A DNA stretch of 64,000 nucleotides, taken from positions 787,206 to 851,205 of the forward strand of contig NZ_FRCX01000001.1 of assembly GCF_900143065.1 (NCBI RefSeq), given 5' to 3'. The position numbers and the translations under genes are program-made. Positions within the stretch are counted from its first letter, which is position 1; each line of letters starts with the position of its first letter. This document shows positions 1 through 8,166 of this stretch, one piece after another. Origin of the DNA: Duganella sacchari (GTDB lineage: Bacteria > Pseudomonadota > Gammaproteobacteria > Burkholderiales > Burkholderiaceae_D). Below the pieces are notes generated by a model. That model was not told the origin of the DNA, searched no databases, and saw only the letters and a list, made by a program, of their open reading frames with translations.

Positions 1-1
1 A

Positions 2-880
2 GTCTATTGCTGGGGGCAAAACAATTATTTGCAGTTAGGGAATAACAAAATCGCGTTGAGCACAACCCCTATTCCAGTGCAAATTCCTACGGGAGCAGCC
101 AAATCTCTCACTGTAGGGATGTATCACGCCTGCGTATTGGACGTCTACGGTAATATTTACTGCTGGGGCCTAAATACGAGCGCTCAGTTGAACCGAAATA
201 CTTTGACAACCAAAAGTAGTGTATTACTCTATTCTGCAGGCATGAATGATGTTGTCGCATTACGAGGCGACGGATATAGCACCTGCTACCGCGACACGAA
301 TGGAGGGGCCAAGTGCTTTGGCTACAATAAGAACGGCCAACTGGGTTTAGGATTTAAAGATGCAACAGATGGAGCTACTTACGGTGCTCCTAATTATGTA
401 TTAGGGCTGTCGAATAATGTTCTGTCCACATCCGCGAGTATGTACCATAGCTGTGCAGTTAAAACTGATCATACCACTCTCTGCTGGGGAAGCAATCTTT
501 TCGGATCTTTAGGTTTTAGCCCTACCGGGAGCGATGCTGGAATTTTCCTGACTCCGACTGTTGTTCCAGGACTTCGTGGCGATGCTGTATCCGTAGTTAC
601 CGGGTATATGCATTCGTGTGTTATCACCGCAGTTGGTGGTGCTCAATGCTGGGGAAAAAACGGCGTTGGACAATTAGGCAATGGTCGAGCGCTACCTTAT
701 GAGTCCGCGTCTGATGTTATCGGGCTCAATGAAAAAATTACTTCGCTCGCCATGGGAAGTAGTCATTCATGCGCTCTATTAGAAAGTGGAACTGTCAAGT
801 GCTTCGGTCAAGCGACTTCGGGACAACTGGGAACCGGCACAACGACTTACAGTCCAGTACCTGTTACAGTGAACTTATAA
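2..880 (+). CDS. RCC1-repeat (beta-propeller) protein, 5' end cut off by the window
   Basis: The frame is already open at the first bases (it reads Tyr-Cys-Trp-Gly-Gln-Asn), so the gene starts upstream of the window. About six copies of an RCC1-type unit are visible, each with a Cys after His/Ser, a second Cys in a C-(W/F)-G-x-N motif, and usually a G-Q-L-G ending. RCC1 repeats fold as a beta-propeller. The regular pair of cysteines per repeat suggests disulfides and hence a secreted or surface protein, but the N-terminus with any signal is not visible. Base composition is clearly more AT-rich than the flagellar genes beside it, consistent with transfer. It converges on flgF across a shared terminator. 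The function is unknown; RCC1 proteins in bacteria are diverse. Confidence 0.8.
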   Translation, partial: VYCWGQNNYLQLGNNKIALSTTPIPVQIPTGAAKSLTVGMYHACVLDVYGNIYCWGLNTSAQLNRNTLTTKSSVLLYSAGMNDVVALRGDGYSTCYRDTNGGAKCFGYNKNGQLGLGFKDATDGATYGAPNYVLGLSNNVLSTSASMYHSCAVKTDHTTLCWGSNLFGSLGFSPTGSDAGIFLTPTVVPGLRGDAVSVVTGYMHSCVITAVGGAQCWGKNGVGQLGNGRALPYESASDVIGLNEKITSLAMGSSHSCALLESGTVKCFGQATSGQLGTGTTTYSPVPVTVNL

Positions 881-894
881 TAATTAATTGATTT

Positions 895-931
895 AAAAAG
901 GCCCTGATAGCATTGCTATCAGGGCCTTTTT
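895..931. terminator. Two-way intrinsic terminator between the RCC1 gene and flgF
   Basis: A perfect 16-bp stem (895-910 with 916-931) closes a five-base loop. The arms start with AAAAA and end with TTTTT, so the hairpin has a U-run in either direction. It ends both the RCC1 gene and the flgB-F operon. Confidence 0.9.
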
Positions 932-933
932 AA

Positions 934-1674
934 TTAACTAAGTGCGAGGATCTGAGTGGCTTTTGCGGCGTTATTCTCGGCGTTCTTCATCAGGCTCATT
1001 TGCATTTCAAACTGCCTTGCCAGACTGATCATGTTGACCATGGAGTCCACGGGATTGACGTTGCTGCCCTCCACTGCGCCGTCGACCACGCGCACATTGG
1101 GGTCGTTGTCCGCCACCGCGCCGCTGGCCTGGCGGAACAGTCCATCATCGCCGCGCAGCAAGCCCTTGGTGTCGGGATTGACCAGCTTGATACGGCCAAG
1201 CGTGTTGCTGGGGCCGGGCGCATAGTTGCCGTTGATGACGCTGACCGTGCCATCGCTGGCAATCGTGATCTTGGTATCCGGCGGCACCGCGATCGGACCA
1301 CCGTCACCGACGATGGTCTGGCCGCTGGTGGTTTGCAGGATGCCGTTTTCGTTGATCTTGAGGCTGCCGTTGCGGGTGTAGGCTTCCGAACCGTCCGCCG
1401 ACTGCACCGCGATCCAGCCCTGGTCGCGGATGGCGATGTCCAGCGCGCGGCCCGTGGTTTCGATCGGGCCGGCACGGAAGTCCGAGCCGACCGTGGAATC
1501 GACCACAAAGGCGCGCGTGGGCAAGCCCTCCGACACCACCGGTACCGCGCGGAAGGAATCCAGCTGGGCGCGGAAGCCGGTGGTGGTGGCGTTGGCCAGG
1601 TTGTTCGACACGGTGGCTTGCTGCTCCATCACGTGGCGCGCACCGGTCATCGCGGTATAGACGAGACGGTCCAT
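934..1674 (-). CDS. flgF: Flagellar basal-body rod protein FlgF
   Basis: This is a proximal rod protein, 246 residues, close to the usual length. The N-terminus has the rod/hook signature: MDRLVYTAMTGA followed by a Q-x-x-x-(S/A)-N-N-L-A-N-A-T-T-x-G-F motif at about residues 19-35. The C-terminal helix (V-N-M-I-S-L-A-R-Q-F-E-M) is the matching axial-protein helix. It is the last gene of the leftward flgBCDEF operon and lies 11 bases after flgE. In most relatives flgG, flgH, flgI and flgJ follow; here a terminator and a convergent unrelated gene follow, so those genes must be elsewhere. Confidence 0.96.
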   Translation of the reverse strand: MDRLVYTAMTGARHVMEQQATVSNNLANATTTGFRAQLDSFRAVPVVSEGLPTRAFVVDSTVGSDFRAGPIETTGRALDIAIRDQGWIAVQSADGSEAYTRNGSLKINENGILQTTSGQTIVGDGGPIAVPPDTKITIASDGTVSVINGNYAPGPSNTLGRIKLVNPDTKGLLRGDDGLFRQASGAVADNDPNVRVVDGAVEGSNVNPVDSMVNMISLARQFEMQMSLMKNAENNAAKATQILALS

Positions 1675-1685
1675 GGCTTACCCGA

Positions 1686-3245
1686 TTAACGCAGGTTGAC
1701 CAGCGTTTGCAGGATCGAATCCTCGGTCTTGATGGTTTGCGCATTGGCCTGGTAGACGCGCTGCGCAGTGATCATGTTAACCAGTTCGGCTGTGAGGTCG
1801 GTGTTGGAATTTTCCACCGCATTCGAACGCAAGCCGCCCATCGAACCCGCATTCGGTACGCCGATGGTTGGTGGACCCGATGCCGAGCTTTCCGCCCACG
1901 CATTGTTACCGAGCGGGGTCAGGCCATCGACGCTGGCAAAGTTGGCCATGGCGATCTGGCCCATGGCGCGCGATTTACCGTTGCTGTACTGGCCCAGGAT
2001 GATGCCGTTGGCATCGATCGAGTAACGCTGCCAGGAACCGGCCGAGTAGCCGTTCTGGGTCGAGCCCAGGTCGTTGGTCACGCTGCCGTACTGAGTGGTC
2101 TTGTCAAACGTGGTGGCCACGGTCAGTGGTTGCTGTGCGCCGGTGTCCGGGAAAATCGGCAGCTGGATCTGGAATGGCAGGGTTTGCGGGGTTGGCTGCA
2201 TCAGCGCCATGGCCTGCGGATCCAGCGCACCGCTCTTGGTGAACAGCAGTGTACCGGCCTTGACTGCTGGCACGGTAATGGCAGCGGCCAGCTTGGCGCT
2301 GATCTGGTCAGGGTTCATGCCGGTAATGGAGCCGCTGGAGGTCGGGTCGAGCGCGGTGAAGGCGGCCTGCAGCGCGTCAAGCTGAGCCTGAGTAGCAGCA
2401 GCTGGCGGCGTGCTGGCGGCCGTATTCATGGCACCAAACGCAGCGTTCGCGTAGTTAAAAGCCGCCTGTGCAATCAACGCTGGATCGGGCGGGGTATCGC
2501 GGACTCGATCATTGTAGTCTGAACGCGCTTGCTTGGCTGCTGGGTCAGCATTAACGGCAGCAGCTACGCTAGCAGACACAATTTCCTTGTTATCCGCAGC
2601 AGCATACACGTCCCAAGTGTTGGCATCGGTTTTGACGTAGTAGGTCGTCATGATATGCGCGGTACCCAGGCTATCGTATACGTTCAGCACGGTTTGCTTG
2701 TTGTAGCTGGTCGGATCGTTCGCATCAAACGGCACGGTAGCAGGCACTTTTTCAGCCGAGCTCAAGTTCATCTGGAAGTTGGCTTCGCTGGTTTGCACCG
2801 GCGTCAGGTCGGACTTGTCCAGCGTCAGCGGCACTGGCGAACCCAGCTGGATCACGCCGGCCGTGTTGGACAGGTAGCCGGTCAGCTGCGCGCCCTGGGC
2901 GTTGACCAGCGTGTGGGTGGCGTCTTCGTGGAACTGGCCGTTACGCGAGTACTGCACCGCGCCATTCACCACTTCACGGAAGAAGCCGCCACCATTGATC
3001 GCCACGTCCAGCGGATTGGCGGAGGTTTCAATATTCCCTTGGCTGAACTGCTGCGCCAGCTTGGAAACCGTCACACCGATACCCGGGTTGTTGCCGGACA
3101 CGCCGTTGAGCGAATTGGCATACAGGTCGGCAAACTGCGCTTGCGACGCTTTGAAGCCCACCGTGCTGGCATTGGCAATGTTATTGCCAATGACGTCCAG
3201 CGATTTGGATGCAGCATTCAAGCCGCTCAGTCCTTGTTGGAACAT
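1686..3245 (-). CDS. flgE: Flagellar hook protein FlgE with a long central insertion
   Basis: FlgE forms the curved hook outside the cell. The N-terminal axial motif is intact (M-F-Q-Q-G-L-S-G-L-N-A-A, then G-N-N-I-A-N-A-S-T-V-G-F-K at about 20-32), and the C-terminal helix ends in I-L-Q-T-L-V-N-L-R. At 519 residues it is much longer than the enterobacterial protein (about 400). Much of the excess is an alanine-rich stretch at roughly residues 221-330, inside the surface-exposed part of the hook domains. Export is by the flagellar type III system, so no signal peptide is expected. It lies between flgD and flgF in the operon. Confidence 0.96.
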   Translation of the reverse strand: MFQQGLSGLNAASKSLDVIGNNIANASTVGFKASQAQFADLYANSLNGVSGNNPGIGVTVSKLAQQFSQGNIETSANPLDVAINGGGFFREVVNGAVQYSRNGQFHEDATHTLVNAQGAQLTGYLSNTAGVIQLGSPVPLTLDKSDLTPVQTSEANFQMNLSSAEKVPATVPFDANDPTSYNKQTVLNVYDSLGTAHIMTTYYVKTDANTWDVYAAADNKEIVSASVAAAVNADPAAKQARSDYNDRVRDTPPDPALIAQAAFNYANAAFGAMNTAASTPPAAATQAQLDALQAAFTALDPTSSGSITGMNPDQISAKLAAAITVPAVKAGTLLFTKSGALDPQAMALMQPTPQTLPFQIQLPIFPDTGAQQPLTVATTFDKTTQYGSVTNDLGSTQNGYSAGSWQRYSIDANGIILGQYSNGKSRAMGQIAMANFASVDGLTPLGNNAWAESSASGPPTIGVPNAGSMGGLRSNAVENSNTDLTAELVNMITAQRVYQANAQTIKTEDSILQTLVNLR

Positions 3246-3271
3246 GGTATTCCCCTATTGGTAATGACTGC

Positions 3272-3991
3272 TTACAAAACTTCTTTCACATCGCTCATGC
3301 TGAAATGGCCGAGTGACGTATTCAATTTGACACCGCCGCTGCCGGTCGACACGCTGGCCACGGCCGCCAACTGCAATGGCGTGGCATCGGTCAGCGTGGT
3401 GCTGCCGTTCTGGGCGGTGACAGTAAAGGTGTACTTGCCGGCTGGCGCCGTGGTGGTCTTGTCGTCCATCAGGCCATCCCAGGTGATCGGATAGGTGCCG
3501 ATGTCCGCATTGGCCAGGCTCATGGTGCGCACGGTCTTGCCGGTGCTGTCCTGGATCGCGATACTGACATTGGCGGCCGCAGTGGCCAGGTCGATGCCAA
3601 ACACGCTGGTGCTGGTGGTCTTGCCGGCCGCGTCGGTCGAGGTCGACAGGTCGATGCCCTTGCCCGCCACCAGCACGCCCTTGCCGATCAGGTTGATCGC
3701 GCTTTGCGAGTTGGCGCTGGCCATGTCGGTGCGCAGCGAATCCAGCGTGGCGTTGACCTTGTTGATGCCGGTCACGGTCGACAGCTGGGCCAGCTGGCTG
3801 GTCATGGCCGCGTTGTCCATCGGATTCAGCGGATCCTGGTTTTGCAGCTGGGTCACCAGCAGTTTCATGAACTTGTCCTGGTCCGCCTGCACGCTGTTGG
3901 TGCTGGTCGAACTGGTGCTGCTGGACGTGCTGGTGGTGCTGTTGGTGGTTGCCGCCTTGGGCGTATCGATAATGCCGCCGGTAATAGCCAT
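3272..3991 (-). CDS. flgD: Flagellar hook assembly scaffold (hook cap) FlgD
   Basis: FlgD caps the growing hook and guides FlgE polymerisation. The conserved FlgD core is clear: D-K-F-M-K-L-L-V-T-Q-L-Q-N-Q-D-P-L-N-P-M-D at about residues 39-59, then a Q-L-A-Q-L-S-T-V-T-G-I motif. The first 35 residues are a Ser/Thr-rich secretion leader. The C-terminal half looks like the FlgD Ig/tudor-like domain (G-K-Y-T-F-T-V-T-A near the end). Length 239 is typical. It is third in the flgBCDEF operon. Confidence 0.95.
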   Translation of the reverse strand: MAITGGIIDTPKAATTNSTTSTSSSTSSTSTNSVQADQDKFMKLLVTQLQNQDPLNPMDNAAMTSQLAQLSTVTGINKVNATLDSLRTDMASANSQSAINLIGKGVLVAGKGIDLSTSTDAAGKTTSTSVFGIDLATAAANVSIAIQDSTGKTVRTMSLANADIGTYPITWDGLMDDKTTTAPAGKYTFTVTAQNGSTTLTDATPLQLAAVASVSTGSGGVKLNTSLGHFSMSDVKEVL

Positions 3992-4010
3992 GATGACCTC
4001 TTGCTTTTAA

Positions 4011-4421
4011 TTAGGATTGACCGATGGTCAGGGTTTTCAACAGCAGCGTCTTGGCTGCGTTCATGGTTTCCACGTTGGTCTGGTAGGAACGCGAGGCCGA
4101 CAGCATGTTGACCATCTCATCCACCACATTCACGTTGGGCATGGTGACGTAGCCGTTCTCGTCGGCGGCAGGATGCTTGGGGTCATACATCATCTTCATC
4201 GGCGACTGGTCTTCCACCACCTGCTTGACGCGCACGCCGGTGGCAGTGCCGCCATCGGTAGGCGTCTGCGCCTCAAACACCACCTGGCGCGCGCGGTAGG
4301 CTTCGCCGCTGGCGCTGGTGGCGCTGTCGGCATTGGCCAGGTTGGAGGCCACCACGTTCAGGCGCTGCGCCTGCGCGCTCATGGCCGAACCGGAAACATT
4401 GAAAATATTAAACAGCGACAT
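4011..4421 (-). CDS. flgC: Flagellar basal-body rod protein FlgC
   Basis: This proximal rod subunit has 136 residues, the usual size. It has the N-terminal axial helix and motif (A-Q-A-Q-R-L-N-V-V-A-S-N-L-A-N-A), the FlgC-typical central segment Y-V-T-M-P-N-V-N-V-V-D-E-M-V-N-M, and a C-terminal helix containing S-R-S-Y-Q-T-N-V-E. Its start lies two bases after the flgB stop, indicating translational coupling. Confidence 0.96.
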   Translation of the reverse strand: MSLFNIFNVSGSAMSAQAQRLNVVASNLANADSATSASGEAYRARQVVFEAQTPTDGGTATGVRVKQVVEDQSPMKMMYDPKHPAADENGYVTMPNVNVVDEMVNMLSASRSYQTNVETMNAAKTLLLKTLTIGQS

Positions 4422-4423
4422 GA

Positions 4424-4852
4424 TTAGCTCCCTGACTGGATCGCCGCCATCATCGACTTGATCTGGGCGTTGATGGCGGTAATGCCGGCTTCATAGCGGA
4501 TGGCGTTATCGGCGAACTGGTTGCGTTCCACATCCATGTCCACCGTGTTGCCGTCCACCGCGCCCTGGATCACGCCGCGGTACAGCAGCGGCGTGCCATC
4601 GGCCAGCGTACCGGCGTCTTGCTGAGGGTTGGGGTAATGCTTGCTGGCGGTGGTGCGCAGCGTTTGCTGGGCGTCGGGATTGGCTTTGTCCAGCGCGGCC
4701 TGCATCGCGCTGCTGAAGTCGATATCGCGCGCCTTGTAGTTGGGCGTGTCCGCATTGGCCATATTGGAAGCGAGCACGGTCTGACGCTGCGAGCGCAGAC
4801 TCAGCGAGGTCTCGTTGAACCGCAGGTAATCGTCTAACTTGCTGCCGAGCAT
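4424..4852 (-). CDS. flgB: Flagellar basal-body rod protein FlgB
   Basis: This is the first gene of the flgBCDEF operon and encodes the rod subunit nearest the MS ring. The ATG at 4852 is preferred over an in-frame GTG at 4870, because GGGGAGC lies at the correct distance upstream of the ATG and because it gives about 142 residues, close to the family (about 138). The axial motif is clear (Q-R-Q-T-V-L-A-S-N-M-A-N-A-D-T-P-N-Y-K-A-R-D). It is divergent from flgA over about 150 bases, which must hold both promoters; I could not identify either with confidence. Confidence 0.95.
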   Translation of the reverse strand: MLGSKLDDYLRFNETSLSLRSQRQTVLASNMANADTPNYKARDIDFSSAMQAALDKANPDAQQTLRTTASKHYPNPQQDAGTLADGTPLLYRGVIQGAVDGNTVDMDVERNQFADNAIRYEAGITAINAQIKSMMAAIQSGS

Positions 4853-5006
4853 GATGCGCTCCCCTTCCACATTGATGACAGAGTCGATGATACGGAGTTG
4901 CCGGGCGCAACCATCAAACGATAAGCACCCGGTTTTGGGGCTTATTCCACGCTTCGAGTTTAGTCCGCCCGACTATGATGGCAATATTGAAGGGGAAACC
5001 GACGCC

Positions 5007-5702
5007 ATGAAATCACGCTTACTTGTTACCACACTGCTGGCCGCCACGTTCAGCACCGGCGCCGCCGCCCAGGCGGGACGCCAGGATGTGGCGGTCATCA
5101 AGCGCACCGTCGAACAGTTCCTGCAGGTGCAGGCTGGCGGCCTGCCGGGCGAAGTCACGGTCACCGTGGGCGCCATCGACCCACGCATGAGCCTGGCCGC
5201 CTGCCCCGATCCACAAGCTTTCTTTATGCCCGGCGCGCGCGCCTGGGGCAAAACCACGGTGGGCGTGCGCTGTGCGACACCTTCCACTTGGACGGTCTAT
5301 ATTCAAGCCAATGTGATGGTGGTGGGCGAATATCTCGCCGCTGCCGCGCCGCTGGTGCAAGGCCAGCCCATCGACGCTAACCAGCTCACCACCCTCAAGG
5401 GTGATTTGACAATGTTGCCGCCGGGGATAGCCACCGATGCCAGCCAGGTGGTGGGCCGTAGCGCCATGGTGTCGCTGCCGCCCGGCACGCCGCTGCGCCT
5501 GGATACGTTGCGCAGCAAGCCGGTGGTGCAATCCGGCCAGCTGGTGCGGTTAGTATCCAGCGGCAATGGTTTCAGTGTCTCGGCCGAAGGCCGCGCCATG
5601 AGCACGGCCGGTGACGGCCAGGTCGTGCAGGTGAAAACCGGCAACGGCCAGCAGATTACCGGCATCGCCAAGAGTGGCGGACTGGTCGAGGTAGCATTTT
5701 GA
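5007..5702 (+). CDS. flgA: P-ring assembly chaperone FlgA
   Basis: FlgA is a periplasmic chaperone that helps FlgI polymerise into the P ring. The ATG at 5007 has an AAGGGGAA ribosome site and opens a classical signal peptide (Lys-Arg, hydrophobic stretch, cleavage near A-A-A|Q at residue 22). The mature part carries the SAF-type domain in the second half (about residues 110-170), with L-P-P-G-T-P-L-R-L-D-T-L-R typical of FlgA, and the ending G-L-V-E-V-A-F. The protein has 231 residues. The in-frame extension to 4839 lacks a ribosome site and would hide the signal peptide. It is divergent from flgB, with flgM-flgN downstream. Confidence 0.94.
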   Translation: MKSRLLVTTLLAATFSTGAAAQAGRQDVAVIKRTVEQFLQVQAGGLPGEVTVTVGAIDPRMSLAACPDPQAFFMPGARAWGKTTVGVRCATPSTWTVYIQANVMVVGEYLAAAAPLVQGQPIDANQLTTLKGDLTMLPPGIATDASQVVGRSAMVSLPPGTPLRLDTLRSKPVVQSGQLVRLVSSGNGFSVSAEGRAMSTAGDGQVVQVKTGNGQQITGIAKSGGLVEVAF

Positions 5703-5724
5703 GCAACAGGCGCCTGGTTCCAGC

Positions 5725-5751
5725 TAAAGTTTCCGGACTAGCCGCCGTTAC
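5725..5751 (+). promoter_or_regulatory. Sigma-28 (FliA) promoter of flgM
   Basis: TAAAGTTT at 5725-5732 is followed after exactly 11 bases by GCCGTTAC at 5744-5751. The enterobacterial FliA consensus is TAAAGTTT-N11-GCCGATAA, so the -35 is perfect and the -10 matches at six of eight positions. It sits about 50 bases upstream of flgM, whose product inhibits FliA. The cognate sigma factor gene is in the window at 8148-8879. Confidence 0.85.
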
Positions 5752-5798
5752 CGACTCAGATCCCGGAGTTTCGCACTCCTAGCTGAGAAGGAAATGCT

Positions 5799-6116
5799 GT
5801 GAAAATTAACGATACACTCAAGAGCACGCCCGGCTTGCCATCCACGCCTGCAGCGACCGGTTCCACCGCGCGCGGCGCAGACAAGGCAGCCGAAGCAGCA
5901 CCGGCCAATATCGCGTCGGACAATGTACGCCTGTCGCCGCAAGGCCAGGCCATGGCGGCCAGTTCTGCCAGCGGCGCCAATGCCGTGTTTGACACCAAAA
6001 AAGTCGAACGCATCAAATTGGCAATTGCCGATGGCCAGTTCCAGGTCAACTCGGAAAAAGTAGCGGATGGCTTGCTGGATACCGTCAAGGATCTGCTGCA
6101 CTCAAGAAAACGATAG
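5799..6116 (+). CDS. flgM: Anti-sigma-28 factor FlgM
   Basis: FlgM holds FliA inactive until the hook is complete and is then exported through the flagellum. The protein has 105 residues with a low-complexity, Ala/Thr-rich N-terminal half (expected to be unfolded for export) and the conserved C-terminal sigma-binding half, including V-R-L-S-P-Q-G and K-V-E-R-I-K-L-A-I-A-D-G-Q-F-Q-V-N-S-E-K-V-A. The start is GTG, chosen because GAGAAGGAA lies just upstream and the sequence K-I-N-D-T fits the family. It is transcribed with flgN from the sigma-28 promoter at 5725. Confidence 0.95.
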   Translation: MKINDTLKSTPGLPSTPAATGSTARGADKAAEAAPANIASDNVRLSPQGQAMAASSASGANAVFDTKKVERIKLAIADGQFQVNSEKVADGLLDTVKDLLHSRKR

Positions 6117-6123
6117 GATAATC

Positions 6124-6600
6124 ATGACCACCGTCACCCCGCTGAACAGCCTGCGCGAAGAAGCCCACATCATGTCCACCCTGCTGGATGTGCTGCGCCA
6201 GGAACAGCAACTGCTGGTGACGGCGGAAATTGATGGCCTGTCGGCCGTCACCACCCGCAAGACCGCGCTGGTCACGCAGATGACCCTGTTGTCGGCGCAA
6301 CGTCACCGCTCGCTGGGCAAATGCGGCTTTCCTGCTGAAGAAGCCGGCATGGACGCGTGGATTGCCGCCAGCGGCGACGCGCAGCCAGAGTCTGCCACGC
6401 TGTGGACAGCGCTGTTGCAGCACACGCGGGAAGCCAAGGAACTCAACCGCGTCAACGGCATGCTGATCAACAAGCAGATGGGGCATGCGCAAAGCGCGCT
6501 GCAGGCGCTGCGTCCGCAAGGCCAAACCCCGAACAGCTTCTATGGCCCAGGCGGTATTTCCACCGCTGTGCCGCGCAGCCGCGGCTTCCTGGCTGGCTGA
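6124..6600 (+). CDS. flgN: Flagellar export chaperone FlgN
   Basis: FlgN is the cytoplasmic chaperone for the hook-filament junction proteins FlgK and FlgL. The 158-residue protein is mostly helical, with a long N-terminal helix (L-L-D-V-L-R-Q-E-Q-Q-L-L) and the C-terminal N-R-V-N-G-M-L-I-N motif typical of FlgN. It starts seven bases after the flgM stop with AGGA as ribosome site. Partner genes flgK and flgL are not in the window. Confidence 0.92.
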   Translation: MTTVTPLNSLREEAHIMSTLLDVLRQEQQLLVTAEIDGLSAVTTRKTALVTQMTLLSAQRHRSLGKCGFPAEEAGMDAWIAASGDAQPESATLWTALLQHTREAKELNRVNGMLINKQMGHAQSALQALRPQGQTPNSFYGPGGISTAVPRSRGFLAG

Positions 6601-6622
6601 TTCCCCCGCACGTCACATAGCA

Positions 6623-6650
6623 GGGTCGGACCCCGCACGGGGTCCGACCC
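6623..6650. terminator. GGGTCGGACCCCG palindrome, two-way terminator between flgN and motD
   Basis: A 13-bp perfect inverted repeat (6623-6635 and 6638-6650) has a two-base centre. It lies between convergent flgN and motD and is followed on the plus strand by TTTGCTTT. The shape and position fit a terminator. The compact, symmetric sequence also resembles REP-like intergenic palindromes; only one copy is visible here. Confidence 0.7.
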
Positions 6651-6656
6651 TTTGCT

Positions 6657-7418
6657 TTACTGGGTGGGCAGTTCAGTAGCCGGGTCGGGGAGGCCCGAGA
6701 GAATGGTCACCGCCACGCGGCGGTTGCGCGCCCGGTTGACAGGCGTGTCGTTGGCGGCCACCGGCTCATTGGCACTGAAGCCCACGGCGGTGAGCCGTTC
6801 CGGCGCCACCCCTGCGTCAATGAACAGGCGCACCACGCTGCTGGCCCGCACGGCCGACAGTTCCCAGTTGGACGGGAAGCGGGTATTGGCGATCGGCTGA
6901 TTGTCCGTATGGCCTTCCACCTGCACCTTATGGCTGTCGATCTTGAGCAGCGCGGCGACGGCGCGCAGCGCCTCCACCGATTCCGGCATCAGGCGCGCAT
7001 CGCCCGGATCAAACAGCACCGAGGCATTGATTTCGACACTGACGCCACGGCTGTTCTGCGTCACCCGCACCTTGCCCTCCTTGACCAGCGGCGCCATGGT
7101 GGACAACAGGTCCTGCGCCAGCTTGGTCATCTGCTCCTTTTCCTTGCGCAGCAATTCATTGCGGCGCTTGAGGGCGGGATTGGGAATCGGCAGGTTGGGC
7201 ACTTCGGTGTTGGTCGGCTGCGCCGCGCCCTTGCCGCCAAACGCATCGCCCAGCGCATCCGAAAAAATCTTGTACTTGCCGATGTTGACTGCGGAAATCG
7301 CGTACATCACCACAAAGAACGCAAACAGCAGCGTGATGAAGTCGGAATAGGAAATCAGCCAGCGTTCGTGGTTTTCCGGCTCATCGTCGAACTTCCTGCG
7401 GGCGCGACGGTATTGCAT
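6657..7418 (-). CDS. motD: Flagellar motor stator protein MotD (MotB family)
   Basis: This stator B-subunit of 253 residues anchors the motor to peptidoglycan and carries the proton-binding residue. A single membrane segment follows a short cytoplasmic tail (W-L-I-S-Y-S-D-F-I-T-L-L-F-A-F-F-V-V-M-Y-A), with the essential Asp at residue 26. The C-terminal half is an OmpA-like peptidoglycan-binding domain (V-E-G-H-T-D-N-Q, then N-W-E-L-S-A-V-R-A, then N-R-A-R-N-R-R-V). It starts one base after the motC stop, forming a stator pair. The fliA-linked position is typical of MotD rather than MotB. Confidence 0.94.
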   Translation of the reverse strand: MQYRRARRKFDDEPENHERWLISYSDFITLLFAFFVVMYAISAVNIGKYKIFSDALGDAFGGKGAAQPTNTEVPNLPIPNPALKRRNELLRKEKEQMTKLAQDLLSTMAPLVKEGKVRVTQNSRGVSVEINASVLFDPGDARLMPESVEALRAVAALLKIDSHKVQVEGHTDNQPIANTRFPSNWELSAVRASSVVRLFIDAGVAPERLTAVGFSANEPVAANDTPVNRARNRRVAVTILSGLPDPATELPTQ

Positions 7419-7419
7419 C

Positions 7420-8166
7420 TCAATGCTCCCGCATCAGCGTGGCGATGCGCTCGTCGATCACACGCGTGTGGTCGCCCGTGGCAATGTCGTAGAACACGGC
7501 AGCGGCGATCTCCTGCTGGTGCACGGCTTGCGTGACGATCGCCTTGAGCTTGTTGGCAATGGGATAGAACAGCAGGTTGGCCAGGCCGACGCCGTAAATC
7601 GTCGAGACAAACGCCACCGCAATGCCGGCGCCCAGCTTGTTCGGGTCGGTGAGGTTTTCCATCACATGCACCAGCCCGAGCACGGCGCCCAGGATGCCGA
7701 TGGTGGGCGAATAGCCAGCCGCCGACTCCCAGATACGCACGGCCTGGCGCTCTTCCGTTTCGTAGGCGGTAATTTCCGTGTCCAGCAGCTGGCGCAGCTT
7801 GTCCGGCGCGATGCCATCGACGATCAGGCGCAGGCCCTTGGTGTTGAACTTGTCCTTGGAGGCAAGCATGTAGCGCTCCAGCGACAGCAGGCCGTCGCGG
7901 CGCGCCGCCAGGTTCCAGGCGTTGATGTCGCGTGCCAGTGCGGCGCGCGTATCCGGCGGCGGCGTAAACACCAGCCGCAGCATCTGCAGGCCACGCACAA
8001 AGGTTTTGAATCGGGTTTGCAGCAGCACCGCGCCCACCGTGCCGATGACCACGATGGCAAACGCCGCCGGTTGCAACAGCGAAGCGAGCTTGCCGCCTTC
8101 CAGCGTCTGGCCGATGATGATGCCGGTCAGCGCCAGCAAGACCCCGGCTACGCTGGCCCAGTCCAA
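7420..8166 (-). CDS. motC: Flagellar motor stator protein MotC (MotA family)
   Basis: This stator A-subunit of 248 residues has the MotA/TolQ/ExbB layout: two N-terminal membrane segments (about 5-25 and 33-52), a cytoplasmic loop, and two more segments, with the typical G-Y-S-P-T-I-G-I-L-G-A-V-L-G-L near residue 155 and G-I-A-V-A-F-V-S-T-I-Y-G-V-G near 187. It overlaps the 3' end of fliA by 19 bases and is followed directly by motD. Confidence 0.94.
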   Translation of the reverse strand: MDWASVAGVLLALTGIIIGQTLEGGKLASLLQPAAFAIVVIGTVGAVLLQTRFKTFVRGLQMLRLVFTPPPDTRAALARDINAWNLAARRDGLLSLERYMLASKDKFNTKGLRLIVDGIAPDKLRQLLDTEITAYETEERQAVRIWESAAGYSPTIGILGAVLGLVHVMENLTDPNKLGAGIAVAFVSTIYGVGLANLLFYPIANKLKAIVTQAVHQQEIAAAVFYDIATGDHTRVIDERIATLMREH

